This document shows, piece after piece, positions 1 through 7,715 of a stretch of 27,550 bases of DNA; position 1 is the stretch's first letter, and the number at the start of each line of letters is the position of its first letter. The stretch comes from Hyphomicrobiales bacterium (GTDB lineage Bacteria; Pseudomonadota; Alphaproteobacteria; Rhizobiales; Beijerinckiaceae). Under the pieces are notes generated by a model. It saw nothing but the letters and a program-made list of their open reading frames with translations, was not told the origin of the DNA and ran no database searches. The position numbers were made by a program, and so were the translations under genes. The DNA is taken from assembly GCA_015655535.1 (NCBI GenBank), contig JAATEW010000288.1, forward strand, positions 1 to 27,550, written 5' to 3'.

Positions 1-1243
1 CATCGCCCGACAGCACGCCGCTCCATGTCGCGCCGAGACCATTGGTGTCGATCGCCGAAACGGTGCCGGACATCAATGTCGCATTCACACTGGTGACAAG
101 CGCCGACTCGATCACCTGGATCGTGCCGCCGCCCAGATTGAATTGATAATTCGGATTGGCATTCATATAGCCCGCCTGCAGGCTGATGCCGCCGATCTCA
201 AGCGTGCCGCCATTGAGATTGTAGACGCCCGTGCTGCCGTTTTGGCCGGCGAGGAAAAGAGACGTGCCATTGTGGATGCGCAAAACGCCGCCGGTTTGCG
301 TGATCGTTCCGTGCGATATCGGCGCGGACGCGCTAGCATTGCCGTAACCGATAACGATTTTGCTATTGGGGCCGGACAGATCGATAACACCGCCGCTGAT
401 ATTGAGCGTGCCCGTGCTGCCGGCATTGGTGCCGGTGGTGCGGCCAAGAGTATTCAGAAGTCCGGTGAGATCAAGTTCGCCACCGCTTATGTTATACGTG
501 CCGGTGCCGCCTTGGTTGCCTATGTTCAAGGATGCGCAGTGGGATGTGTCGCCGCAAGTGGGCGTGACAACCACGGTTCCACCCGTTTGGTTGACCGTTC
601 CCTGGCCGCCGAAGTCACCGACCTGAAGACCGGTTCCGAAACTGATCGTGCCGCCCGAAACGTTGAGTGCGCCGACGCTGCCGGGCTGCTCTCCGACGGC
701 GAGATCGACCACCGTGGTATTTCCGCTTGTCTGGGCCATCGCGCCCTGCACGATATAGGCTTCCCCCAACGACATATTGGCATTGTCGATGGTCAGAGTG
801 CCTGACCCCACCTTAGCAAACTGCCCGGCGCCAGAGAGAGTGCCAGAGAAGGCGGTGTCGGTATTGTTGCCCGCTATGAAAAGTGTGGCTGCGACAGTCA
901 CCGTCAGCGTACCGCCGCCGCTGAACGAACCAACGGTCTGATTGCCGGTGGAAACCGATAGGCTCGCCCCCGTAGCGACCGACAGGTCTGTGGCCGGGGC
1001 GATCACTTGTGCGCCCGACACAGTCAGATCGCCTGCCACGACATTGATAGGCGTGGACTGCGCGCTGATCGCGGCATCGAGTTGGCTCTGCGTGCTGACG
1101 TCGACGGCCACGGCATTTGACGTAGCCGCAACCAGCAATGTCGCGGGAAGGCAGGCGAGCGACACGAGTCTAAGACGAATATATCTGCCAAGCGGCGGCT
1201 TTGAAAAAACGCCGGGCTTCCAGAACATTTCAAATAGCGCCAT
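1..1243 (-). CDS. Autotransporter-type surface protein, N-terminal part (runs off the left edge)
   Basis: Reading from ATG at 1243 leftward gives an open frame to base 2 with no stop (about 414 residues). An AGGAG ribosome site lies about 10 bases upstream. Residues 1-47 look like a long signal peptide: basic n-region with RYIRLRL, a hydrophobic stretch LVSLACLPATLLVAA, then AVA before VDV. After it comes a low-complexity, Gly/Thr/Ser/Asn-rich passenger with repeated beta-helix phrases such as GTLNISGG, GTYNISGG, GVYNLNGG and GSGTLTID, typical of autotransporter-associated beta-strand repeats. It should be exported and exposed on the cell surface. The C-terminal beta-barrel that would prove a type V system lies outside the window. 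Ligand and function cannot be told. A filamentous-haemagglutinin-like adhesin is the main alternative. Confidence 0.8.
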   Translation of the reverse strand, partial: MALFEMFWKPGVFSKPPLGRYIRLRLVSLACLPATLLVAATSNAVAVDVSTQSQLDAAISAQSTPINVVAGDLTVSGAQVIAPATDLSVATGASLSVSTGNQTVGSFSGGGTLTVTVAATLFIAGNNTDTAFSGTLSGAGQFAKVGSGTLTIDNANMSLGEAYIVQGAMAQTSGNTTVVDLAVGEQPGSVGALNVSGGTISFGTGLQVGDFGGQGTVNQTGGTVVVTPTCGDTSHCASLNIGNQGGTGTYNISGGELDLTGLLNTLGRTTGTNAGSTGTLNISGGVIDLSGPNSKIVIGYGNASASAPISHGTITQTGGVLRIHNGTSLFLAGQNGSTGVYNLNGGTLEIGGISLQAGYMNANPNYQFNLGGGTIQVIESALVTSVNATLMSGTVSAIDTNGLGATWSGVLSGD

Positions 1244-1972
1244 AGCCCCACTCCTGGCTGCTAACTCAACATCGAATATGAAGTCGCGACCTCAGCCTCC
1301 GAGCTGTGACCGGGCATTCCGCAGTCGCCACGGCATGAGCCGCCATCGGTTCAGCTTGCTCGGTTTCTTGATTCCGACGCACCGCTGAACCTTCGGGCGT
1401 CGGTGCGAGCGCAATTCACGTCGCGCGGTGTTGCTTGTCCGCGCAGCGAAAGCCGCCCTTCGCCGCGACAGACAAGGACGAAGGCTGGGATCGTGTCCGG
1501 CTATCCCGTTACGATCGCTTGTCAAAGTTACGAGCTTGATGAAACCACGTCATTTTAAATGATCGCTTAAGAAGCTCGGCTTTAACGTTCATCTTTGAAC
1601 ATGAACGTAGAATAAAACCGGCTTCTATCCAAGCCTACTTAAGCTACGAATGCTAAAAGCGGTATTGAATAACCATTTAGATAAGAATAAATACTTATTT
1701 ATGTCAAAAAATATATGTTTTTATACGTACGTATAGCTACGTTTATACCACAGTTATATTATCATATGAACAAAACGGTGCGAGGGGAACTCATCGCGAT
1801 TCGTGGTAAATGCGCCCTCTACATCGGCGTGTTTTGACGCGCGAGCGGATCGGGGCGTATCTGCGGCCCGTTATGGATTCAGCACCTATTTCTTGACTTC
1901 ACACCCCCTCAAGGTTTCTACTAACGGACAGCCCGTTCGGAAAACAGAACGGCACGGTTCAGGCATTCCAGG
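1244..1972. other. Gene-free region between autotransporter and metX, with an AT-rich core
   Basis: No convincing coding frame is seen. 1244-1530 has ordinary GC-rich composition. Roughly 1541-1770 is strikingly AT-rich and contains three palindromes, listed separately. It probably holds the promoters of the leftward autotransporter and perhaps of metX, but no clear sigma-70 pair could be assigned. A TTGACA on the minus strand at 1525-1520 has no good -10 partner. Confidence 0.6.
1585..1735. promoter_or_regulatory. Three palindromes in the AT-rich core
   Basis: Three inverted repeats are seen. At 1585-1608, ACGTTCAT and ATGAACGT flank an 8-base spacer. At 1687-1702, ATAAATA and TATTTAT flank CT. 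At 1722-1735 there is the perfect 14-base palindrome TATACGTACGTATA. They lie 340-490 bases upstream of the autotransporter start. They could be operators for phase- or environment-dependent surface protein expression; this is inference. Confidence 0.4.
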
Positions 1973-2002
1973 GTGAATATTTTCCCTTTCAACAGAACGG
2001 GC
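1931..2002 (+). promoter_or_regulatory. Candidate alternative RNA structures in the metX leader
   Basis: GCCCGTTC at 1931-1938 can pair with GAACGG at 1947-1952 (6 base pairs, 8-base loop). It can also pair perfectly over 8 bases with GAACGGGC at 1995-2002, inside metX codons 8-10, which would enclose the GTG start. The two partners are part of a 10-base direct repeat, AACAGAACGG, at 1943-1952 and 1991-2000. Mutually exclusive pairing around a start codon suggests translational control, but this is unproven. No SAM-II riboswitch core was recognised. Confidence 0.3.
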
Positions 2003-3169
2003 TCGCGTGGGCAGGATGTGCCCCAGAGTCTCGTGGCGCATTTCGGCGCGGACCAGCCGCTCAAGGTGGACGCGGGCGTGCTGCTCAGCCCGCTGACCGT
2101 CGCCTATCAGACCTACGGCAGCCTCAACGCGCAGAAATCCAACGCCATTCTGGTCTGCCACGCTTTGACCGGCGACCAGCATGTCGCCAACACGCATCCG
2201 GTCACCGGCAAGCCCGGCTGGTGGGAGACCATGGTCGGCCCCGGCCGTCCGATCGATACGGACCGCTATTACGTGATCTCGTCCAATGTCGTCGGCGGCT
2301 GCATGGGCACCACCGGGCCGAGTTCCATAAATCCTGCGACAGGCCGCGCCTATGGCCTCGATCTGCCCGTCATCACGATCAAGGACATGGTGCGTGCGCA
2401 AGCCATGCTGATCGATCATCTCGGCATCGATACGCTCTGCTGCGTCGTCGGCGGCTCGATGGGCGGCATGCAAGTGCTGCAATGGGCGGCGAGCTATCCG
2501 GAACGCGTCTTCGCCGCGATGCCGATTGCGACGGCAGCGCGGCGTTCCTCGCAAAATATCGCCTTTCACGAAGTCGGCCGCCAGGCGATCATGGCAGATC
2601 CGGACTGGTGCAAGGGCCGCTATCTCGACGAAGGCCGCCAGCCGACGAAGGGCCTCGCGGTCGCCCGCATGGCGGCGCATATCACCTATATGTCGGATGA
2701 AGCTTTGCAGCGGAAATTCGGCCGCAAGCTGCAGGACCGCGTCGCGCCGACCTTCTCCTTCGACGCCGATTTCCAGATCGAGAATTATCTGCGCCATCAG
2801 GGATCGAGCTTCGTCGATCGCTTCGACGCGAATTCCTATCTGTACGTTACCCGCGCCTGCGATTATTTCGATCTCGCCGAGGATTACGGCGGCTCGCTCG
2901 CGCTCGCCTTCAAGGGCTCCAAGACGCGCTTTTGCGTCGTCTCTTTCAATTCCGACTGGCTCTATCCGACGGCAGCCTCGCGCGCGATCGTGCATGCCTT
3001 GAATGCCGGCGGCGCATCGGTCTCCTTCGTCGACATCGAGACGGAGCGCGGCCACGATGCCTTCCTGCTCGATGTGCCGGATTTCATCGCGACGACGCGC
3101 GGCTTCCTCGAAGCCGCGGCGCGCGCGCGTGGCATTCCGCCCGCGCCGGGCGGGAGCGACGAACTGTGA
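1973..3169 (+). CDS. metX: Homoserine O-acetyltransferase (MetX)
   Basis: A 398-residue alpha/beta-hydrolase that acylates L-homoserine (acetyl-CoA donor in the named family; some family members use succinyl-CoA), the committed step to methionine in the cytoplasm. Family hallmarks are visible: the TGDQHVA and GKPGWWE blocks near residues 66-85, the nucleophile elbow GGSMGG with Ser162, Asp328 in SDWLYPT, and His361 in RGHDAF, forming the catalytic triad. Length is normal for MetX. The GTG at 1973 is taken as start because it is the first one available and gives the usual N-terminal length; no strong ribosome site precedes it. The stop overlaps the start of metW, so the pair is translationally coupled. 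Substrate preference (acetyl or succinyl) cannot be decided from the sequence read here. Confidence 0.95.
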   Translation: MNIFPFNRTGSRGQDVPQSLVAHFGADQPLKVDAGVLLSPLTVAYQTYGSLNAQKSNAILVCHALTGDQHVANTHPVTGKPGWWETMVGPGRPIDTDRYYVISSNVVGGCMGTTGPSSINPATGRAYGLDLPVITIKDMVRAQAMLIDHLGIDTLCCVVGGSMGGMQVLQWAASYPERVFAAMPIATAARRSSQNIAFHEVGRQAIMADPDWCKGRYLDEGRQPTKGLAVARMAAHITYMSDEALQRKFGRKLQDRVAPTFSFDADFQIENYLRHQGSSFVDRFDANSYLYVTRACDYFDLAEDYGGSLALAFKGSKTRFCVVSFNSDWLYPTAASRAIVHALNAGGASVSFVDIETERGHDAFLLDVPDFIATTRGFLEAAARARGIPPAPGGSDEL

Positions 3170-3816
3170 CGAAACTGGCCAGCAAGCCTGTCGGAGAAAA
3201 ACTCTCTCGCGCGGGCCGTCTCGATCTTCTGCTCGTCGCCGACATGGTCGAAGCGCGCTCGCGCGTGCTCGACGTCGGCTGCGGCGACGGCTCGCTGCTG
3301 CGGCTTCTGTCGGAAGAGCGCGGGGTCGACGCGCGGGGGATAGAACTCTCCCAGAAAGGCGTCAATGATTGCGTCGCGAAAGGCCTGTCGGTGATCCAAG
3401 GCGATGCCGATACCGACCTCGCCGATTATCCGGACGACGCCTTCGACTATGTGATCTTGTCGCAGACGCTGCAGGCGACGCTGCATCCGCGCAAAGTGCT
3501 CGAACATATGCTGCGCATCGGCCTGCATGCTATCGTGTCCTTTCCGAATTTCGGCCATTGGCGCATCCGGTTTCAGGTCGCGGCGCGCGGCCGGATGCCG
3601 ATCACAGACAATCTCGCGCTGCCCTGGTACGACACGCCCAATATTCACTTCTGCACGATCCGCGATTTCGTCAGCCTCGTCGATGAGATCGGCGCCAAGA
3701 TCGAGCGCGGCGTGGCGCTCGACCATTTCGGTACGCCCTTGCAGCTCAATTTGCCCTGGTGGGTATGGAATCTGTTCGGCGAACAAGGCGTCTTCCGCCT
3801 GACCCGCGTGAAATAA
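3166..3816 (+). CDS. metW: Methionine biosynthesis protein MetW
   Basis: A 216-residue class I SAM-dependent-methyltransferase-like protein. GTG at 3166 overlaps the metX TGA (GTGA). The SAM-binding motif I, VLDVGCGDGSLL, sits near residues 29-40, followed by GIELSQKGV and YVILSQTLQ. The C-terminal part contains the MetW-typical FPNFGHWR and LPWYDTPNIH phrases. In many proteobacteria metX and metW are adjacent, and MetW is needed for or stimulates MetX activity; its own methyl substrate is unknown. After the stop, 3817-4004 holds two small hairpins (for example CTCATTC/GAATGAG at 3892-3908) and a large palindrome described separately, and no gene. Confidence 0.95.
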   Translation: MTKLASKPVGEKLSRAGRLDLLLVADMVEARSRVLDVGCGDGSLLRLLSEERGVDARGIELSQKGVNDCVAKGLSVIQGDADTDLADYPDDAFDYVILSQTLQATLHPRKVLEHMLRIGLHAIVSFPNFGHWRIRFQVAARGRMPITDNLALPWYDTPNIHFCTIRDFVSLVDEIGAKIERGVALDHFGTPLQLNLPWWVWNLFGEQGVFRLTRVK

Positions 3817-3917
3817 AGCAGCGACGGACAAATAAAAAAGGTTGCTACAAACGCATCATCGGAGATGATACCCGATCTGGAGTCGAAAGCGCTCATTCTT
3901 TGAATGAGACTAAGACA

Positions 3918-3962
3918 AAAGCGGGATAGGAAAAGTGTGCAGCAGTTTTCCTATCCCGCTTT
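3918..3962. repeat. Intergenic palindrome, 17-base-pair perfect stem
   Basis: The arms 3918-3934 and 3946-3962 are exact reverse complements and enclose an 11-base loop, GTGTGCAGCAG. The core GGAAAAGTGTG...TTTTCC matches, from memory, a palindromic repeat dispersed in Rhizobiales genomes. A related copy sits at 16532-16575, and both are followed by TTTAAAC. It may also stop transcription behind metXW, though there is no clean T-run outside the stem. Confidence 0.7.
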
Positions 3963-4004
3963 AAACTAAGAGAAACGATCGTCGCGCGCATACGCGGAGG
4001 GATT

Positions 4005-4346
4005 ATGGCACTGGGACCTTTTGAATTCGCCACCTCGACGAAAGAAGGCGTGACGCTTCTCGCGCGCGACGAACCCATGGTCGTTCATGCGCAGATTCCA
4101 ACCGACGTGCTCAATGATTATTTCAAGCTGACGGGAGACGGTACGAACCATCAGCGCCAGAAACTCGTGATCGCCAATCTCGATGCCTTCGGCAAGATCG
4201 CGGCGGGTAAATATGAGCGCGGCGAACTCAAATATAGAGATGGGCAAGGCACGACCGTCGCCATGGTGCGCTTGAGCCTTTTCGATCTCGAATGTTCGAC
4301 CCATCTTTCGCGCGACGCCGACGCATCGCAGCCACGTCTTCATTAG
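4005..4346 (+). CDS. Small DUF1488-like protein of unknown function
   Basis: 113 residues, ATG at 4005 preceded by GGAGGG with a short spacer. There is no signal peptide or membrane segment, so it is probably cytoplasmic. The middle (residues 20-75) has the pattern of DUF1488 proteins: an opening beta-strand stretch VTLLARDEPMVVHAQI, a short helix ending in DYF, then a helix DAFGKIAAGKYERGE. This assignment is by eye and tentative. It stands alone between the metXW palindrome and a decayed repeat. No function is proposed. Confidence 0.6.
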   Translation: MALGPFEFATSTKEGVTLLARDEPMVVHAQIPTDVLNDYFKLTGDGTNHQRQKLVIANLDAFGKIAAGKYERGELKYRDGQGTTVAMVRLSLFDLECSTHLSRDADASQPRLH

Positions 4347-4359
4347 ATGAAGATGTCAG

Positions 4360-4465
4360 CCGATCCCTCGCCCTGAGGCGCCCAGATCGCTGGCGATCTT
4401 TCGCAACAGCGAGATCACAAGAAGAGGGACCGGCTCCAGCCCTCATGCTTCGAGGCTCACCATAG
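4360..4465. repeat. Decayed copy of a dispersed intergenic repeat
   Basis: The stretch contains CCTCGCCCTGAGGCG, a 7-base-pair hairpin AGATCGC/GCGATCT at 4384-4399, and CCCTCATGCTTCGAGGCTCACC. These phrases recall the CCTCATCCTGAGG...CTTCGAGGCTCACC repeat common between genes in Bradyrhizobium and relatives (memory, not a search). The mirror half that would complete the palindrome is missing. Confidence 0.4.
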
Positions 4466-4518
4466 GCGTCGTTTCGCGCGCAATGACGGTTTCACGAACC
4501 CTGATCGCTCCGCTCTTC

Positions 4519-5055
4519 CTAAGCTTTGGCGTTTTTGGCCCGTTCGATGGAGGCCAGCACGATCTCGCGGGCTTCCTCGCATGATCCCCAGCGCAGGATC
4601 TTCACCCACTTGTTGGGCTCGAGATCCTTATAATGGGTGAAGAAATGCTCGATCTGCTGCAAGGTGATCTCCGGCAGGTCGGTATAATTCTGGATGCCTT
4701 CGTAGCGCCGCGTGAGTTTGGCGGAAGGCACCGCGAGAATTTTTTCATCCTGCCCGGCTTCGTCCTGCATGAGCAGCACGCCGACGACGCGGCAGCTCAT
4801 GATCGCGCCCGGAATGATGGCGCGCGTATTGGCGACGATGACGTCGCAAGGATCGCCGTCATCCGACAAAGTATGCGGGATGAATCCATAATTCCCCGGA
4901 TAGCGCATCGCCGTATAAAGGAAGCGGTCGACGACGAGCGCGCCGGCCTTTTTGTCCATCTCATATTTGATGGGCTCGCCGCCGATCGGAACTTCAATGA
5001 CAACATTGACGTCATGGGGCGGATTTGCGCCGATGGAAACGGCGTCGAGATCCAT
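4519..5055 (-). CDS. ppa: Inorganic pyrophosphatase
   Basis: A 178-residue soluble family I pyrophosphatase that hydrolyses PPi to two phosphates and so pulls biosynthetic reactions forward. The signature DGDPCDV at residues 66-72 carries the metal-binding aspartates. The other active-site blocks IEVPIG (20-25), KYEMDK (30-35) and YPGNYGFIPHT (52-62) are intact, and the length is usual for the bacterial hexameric enzyme. ATG at 5055 is the natural start. It is monocistronic in appearance, with 115 bases separating it from the upstream GNAT gene on the same strand. Confidence 0.97.
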   Translation of the reverse strand: MDLDAVSIGANPPHDVNVVIEVPIGGEPIKYEMDKKAGALVVDRFLYTAMRYPGNYGFIPHTLSDDGDPCDVIVANTRAIIPGAIMSCRVVGVLLMQDEAGQDEKILAVPSAKLTRRYEGIQNYTDLPEITLQQIEHFFTHYKDLEPNKWVKILRWGSCEEAREIVLASIERAKNAKA

Positions 5056-5170
5056 GTTGAACTCCGCGAAAGGTTATGGCCGCTGAGGCTGGCTAAGAAA
5101 TAGCCGAACGGCGCTTGGACGGGAAAGGAGGGTATATGAGGCAAGACAGACGATCTGCGCGCGTCAACCT

Positions 5171-5677
5171 TTATTCGAAAGCAAAGGCAACACGTTCGCG
5201 CGTTTCGCCACCGAAACGTTCCTGGGTTTGGCGGATGACTTTACCGCCGAGCTTGCGGTAAAAACCCATCGCCCTGTCATTATCCGCCAAGGCCCAGACG
5301 ACGGTCGAACCATAGCCATGCTCGGCGAGATCCTGAAGCGCCACTTCGAACAATCTTTTGCCGAAGCCCAGGCCCTGAAATTCGGGCGCAAGATAAAGTT
5401 CGAAAATCTCGCCGGCATAAGGCATGGACCGAAGCCGGTTGCGCCCATAGCTCGCATAGCCTGCAATCGTCTCGTCGAAATCGAGGACGACGAGCCGCGA
5501 TCCCCGCTTGATGGCGGAAAGCCACCAATCGGGTCCGCGCCGCGCGACCATCTTTTCAAGCTCGCGGCCAGGGATGACGCCGAGATAGGCCTCGCGCCAT
5601 GCGGCGTCGTGGACCTCCGCGATGCCTTCGGCATCGGTCTCGCGTGCTGTCCTGATCGTTACGAGCGTCTTGACCAT
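5171..5677 (-). CDS. GNAT-family N-acetyltransferase
   Basis: 168 residues. The acetyl-CoA pyrophosphate loop is visible as EFQGLGFGKRLF (residues 99-110, Q/R-x-x-G-x-G/A pattern), preceded by the beta-4 strand GEIFELYLAPEF and followed by DNDRAMGFYRKLGG, the usual GNAT C-terminal motif. The N-terminus (TIRTARETDAEGIAEVHDAAW) is typical of small-molecule or protein N-terminal acetyltransferases. The substrate cannot be told. It lies on the same strand as ppa, 115 bases upstream, with no functional link evident. Confidence 0.85.
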   Translation of the reverse strand: MVKTLVTIRTARETDAEGIAEVHDAAWREAYLGVIPGRELEKMVARRGPDWWLSAIKRGSRLVVLDFDETIAGYASYGRNRLRSMPYAGEIFELYLAPEFQGLGFGKRLFEVALQDLAEHGYGSTVVWALADNDRAMGFYRKLGGKVIRQTQERFGGETRERVAFAFE

Positions 5678-5708
5678 GGGCCGATGTTAGGACTGCTTAG
5701 TCCAAACC

Positions 5709-5797
5709 CGCAAGCATTTCTTGCGTCACACTTTGGTTTAAACGGGCAGGTTTTGCCGCTAGGACGCGAGACGGATCGTCGCGCCTTCCGAGGCGCG
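5709..5797. promoter_or_regulatory. Two hairpins upstream of the ABC exporter
   Basis: CGCAAG/CTTGCG (5709-5725, 5-base loop) and CGCGCCT/AGGCGCG (5780-5797, TCCG tetraloop) lie in the 250-base gap before the exporter gene. Together with the small reading frame that follows they could form a structured leader. No known riboswitch was recognised. Confidence 0.3.
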
Positions 5798-5807
5798 CAT
5801 AAGGAAC

Positions 5808-5897
5808 ATGCAAATTTCCCTACTTTGGTACCAGGACGCCCGTGACTTGAGCATGACGCCGGAAAGGCGCCGGGCTTTTCTTTTTAATGTGAAATAA
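5808..5897 (+). CDS. Possible 29-residue small open reading frame
   Basis: ATG at 5808 follows AAGGA closely and opens 29 codons ending with TAA at 5895-5897, 33 bases before the ABC exporter start. The peptide is MQISLLWYQDARDLSMTPER... and is rich in Arg near the end. A GC-rich imperfect hairpin followed by TTTTCTTTTT (about 5853-5885) lies inside it. It could be a leader peptide, part of an untranslated RNA, or chance. The short start spacing weakens the coding case. Confidence 0.22.
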   Translation: MQISLLWYQDARDLSMTPERRRAFLFNVK

Positions 5898-5930
5898 TTG
5901 CAATGCGAATCGAGGACGCTTGAGCAACCG

Positions 5931-7715
5931 ATGATCGCCATGAAGATAAAAGCTCCGGCCTTTTCGAACGAATCGCTTGTCATGATCGGGCGGCTTTTTG
6001 CCGATCATGCGCGCGCCCATGTTGCAGCCTATCTCGTCTCGGTCCTGCTCATGGCTCTGGCCGCCGCGGCGACCGCGCTCTCGGCTTTTCTTTTAAAGCC
6101 GGTGCTTAACTATATGTCGGCGCCTGACGGCTTTGGCGAGCTCAAACGTCTGTCGCTTGCGATCGCCTGTTTGTTTTTGCTGCGTGGCGCCGCGACCTAT
6201 GGCTATCTCGTGCTTCTATCCCGGACCGGCAACAGAATCGTTGCAAGCGTTCAGACGCGTCTCTTCGCGCATTTGATTTACCAAGATCTTCGATTTCTTC
6301 AAAACAACCGGTCCGGCGACTTTCTGGCGCGCCTTTCGATCGCCGCGAATGGTGTGAGGGACACGCTGCAGGTGCTGATCACCAGCGCCGGCCGCGATGT
6401 GCTGACTTTGTTCGGTCTTGTGATCGTCATGATCGTGCAGGACCCGGCGCTCTCGCTTGTCGCGCTCGCATTGATGCCGGTCGGCGCCTATTGGCTCGGC
6501 CGGTTGATCCGGCGCGTGCGGACCCTCGCGCGGCGGTCCTTTGACGGCACGGCGAAGATCATGTTCGCCATGCAGGAAGCCATGCTCGGCATAAGGGTCG
6601 TCAAGAGCTTCGGCTTGGAAAGCCTCATGATCAAGCGCATGACAGGCGCGGTCGGGGAGGTCGAGGCGGCCGCGAGCCGCATGGCGGCTGGCATGGCGAT
6701 CTCAAGTCCGCTCGCCGATATGTTCGGCGGCCTCGCCATCGCTTCCGTCATTCTTTATGGCGGCTGGCGCGTGACGACGGGGGGCGCCGATGCCGGATCT
6801 TTCTTTTCCTTCATCGCCGCGCTTTTGATGGCCTATGAACCGGCCAAACGGCTGGCGAAACTCCATCTCGAAATCCAGAACGGTCTCGTCGGCGCCAAGC
6901 TCGTCTACGACCTTCTCGACGAAGAGGCGCCAGAAGCGCGCCGATCGGGGCGCCCGCTCCTTGAGGTGGGCAAGGGCCGCATCGCCTTCGAGAAGGTCTC
7001 CTTCGCCTATCGTCCGGACGAACCCGTGCTGGATCAACTGGATTTCGTCGCCGCACCACAGGCGACGACCGCGCTTGTCGGCGTGTCGGGTTGCGGCAAG
7101 TCGACCATGATCCATCTGATCCAGCGGTTCTTCGATCCCGCCGCCGGCCGGATCATGATCGATGGGCAGGATATAGCCGACGTCGATCTCGCCTCGCTGC
7201 GGCTGAAGATCGCGACCGTCAGTCAGGACGTGTTTCTATTTCATGCGACCATCGCCGAGAATATCGCGCTCGGCCGCGCCGGCGCCACGCAAGACGAGAT
7301 CGTCGCCGCGGCGAAACAGGCCAATGCGCATGAGTTCATCATGTCATTCGCGGAGGGTTATGAAACATCCGTCGGCGAGCTCGGGAGCCAATTGTCGGCA
7401 GGCCAGCGCCAGCGCATTTCGATCGCCCGCGCGATCTTGAAAGACGCGCCAATCCTCCTCCTTGACGAACCGACGGCATCGCTCGATGCCGAATCCGAGC
7501 GCGAGGTTCAAAAAGCGCTCGATCACTTGCGCCACGGCCGCACGACCGTGGTCGTCGCGCATCGGCTGCAAACGATCATCGATGCCGATTGCATCTGCGT
7601 GATTGCGTCCGGCCGCGTGGCCGAATCGGGCACCCATGCCGAACTGATCGAAAGGGGCGGACTTTACGCCGCCTTTTTCGAAAACGGCATCAAGACAGTC
7701 CCGGTCACGCCTTAA
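5931..7715 (+). CDS. ABC exporter, fused permease and ATPase (MsbA-like)
   Basis: 594 residues from ATG 5931; a TTG at 5898 is a less likely start. The N-terminal half (about 20-320) is a six-helix ABC type 1 exporter domain. The C-terminal half is the nucleotide-binding domain, with Walker A GVSGCGKS at 384-391, Q-loop in TVSQDVFLF, signature LSAGQRQR (Ala replaces the second-position Gly of LSGGQ), Walker B ILLLDEPTASLD and switch His in VVAHRLQT. Such half-transporters act as inner-membrane homodimers, and MsbA-type members flip lipid A-core or other lipids. The convergent O-antigen-ligase-like gene, which shares its stop region, makes an envelope polysaccharide or lipid substrate plausible, but drug or peptide export cannot be excluded. 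Confidence 0.88.
   Translation: MIAMKIKAPAFSNESLVMIGRLFADHARAHVAAYLVSVLLMALAAAATALSAFLLKPVLNYMSAPDGFGELKRLSLAIACLFLLRGAATYGYLVLLSRTGNRIVASVQTRLFAHLIYQDLRFLQNNRSGDFLARLSIAANGVRDTLQVLITSAGRDVLTLFGLVIVMIVQDPALSLVALALMPVGAYWLGRLIRRVRTLARRSFDGTAKIMFAMQEAMLGIRVVKSFGLESLMIKRMTGAVGEVEAAASRMAAGMAISSPLADMFGGLAIASVILYGGWRVTTGGADAGSFFSFIAALLMAYEPAKRLAKLHLEIQNGLVGAKLVYDLLDEEAPEARRSGRPLLEVGKGRIAFEKVSFAYRPDEPVLDQLDFVAAPQATTALVGVSGCGKSTMIHLIQRFFDPAAGRIMIDGQDIADVDLASLRLKIATVSQDVFLFHATIAENIALGRAGATQDEIVAAAKQANAHEFIMSFAEGYETSVGELGSQLSAGQRQRISIARAILKDAPILLLDEPTASLDAESEREVQKALDHLRHGRTTVVVAHRLQTIIDADCICVIASGRVAESGTHAELIERGGLYAAFFENGIKTVPVTP

Noticed and set aside
1860..1972. SAM-II or other SAM riboswitch before metX
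   Set aside because: The conserved cores remembered for SAM-II (GTGATTTG, CACGTTAAA, CGCTAAA) are absent; only a simple alternative pairing is seen.
1886..3055. 389-codon open frame on the minus strand opposite metX
   Set aside because: It lies entirely opposite a textbook MetX with intact catalytic residues; long antisense frames are expected in GC-rich DNA.
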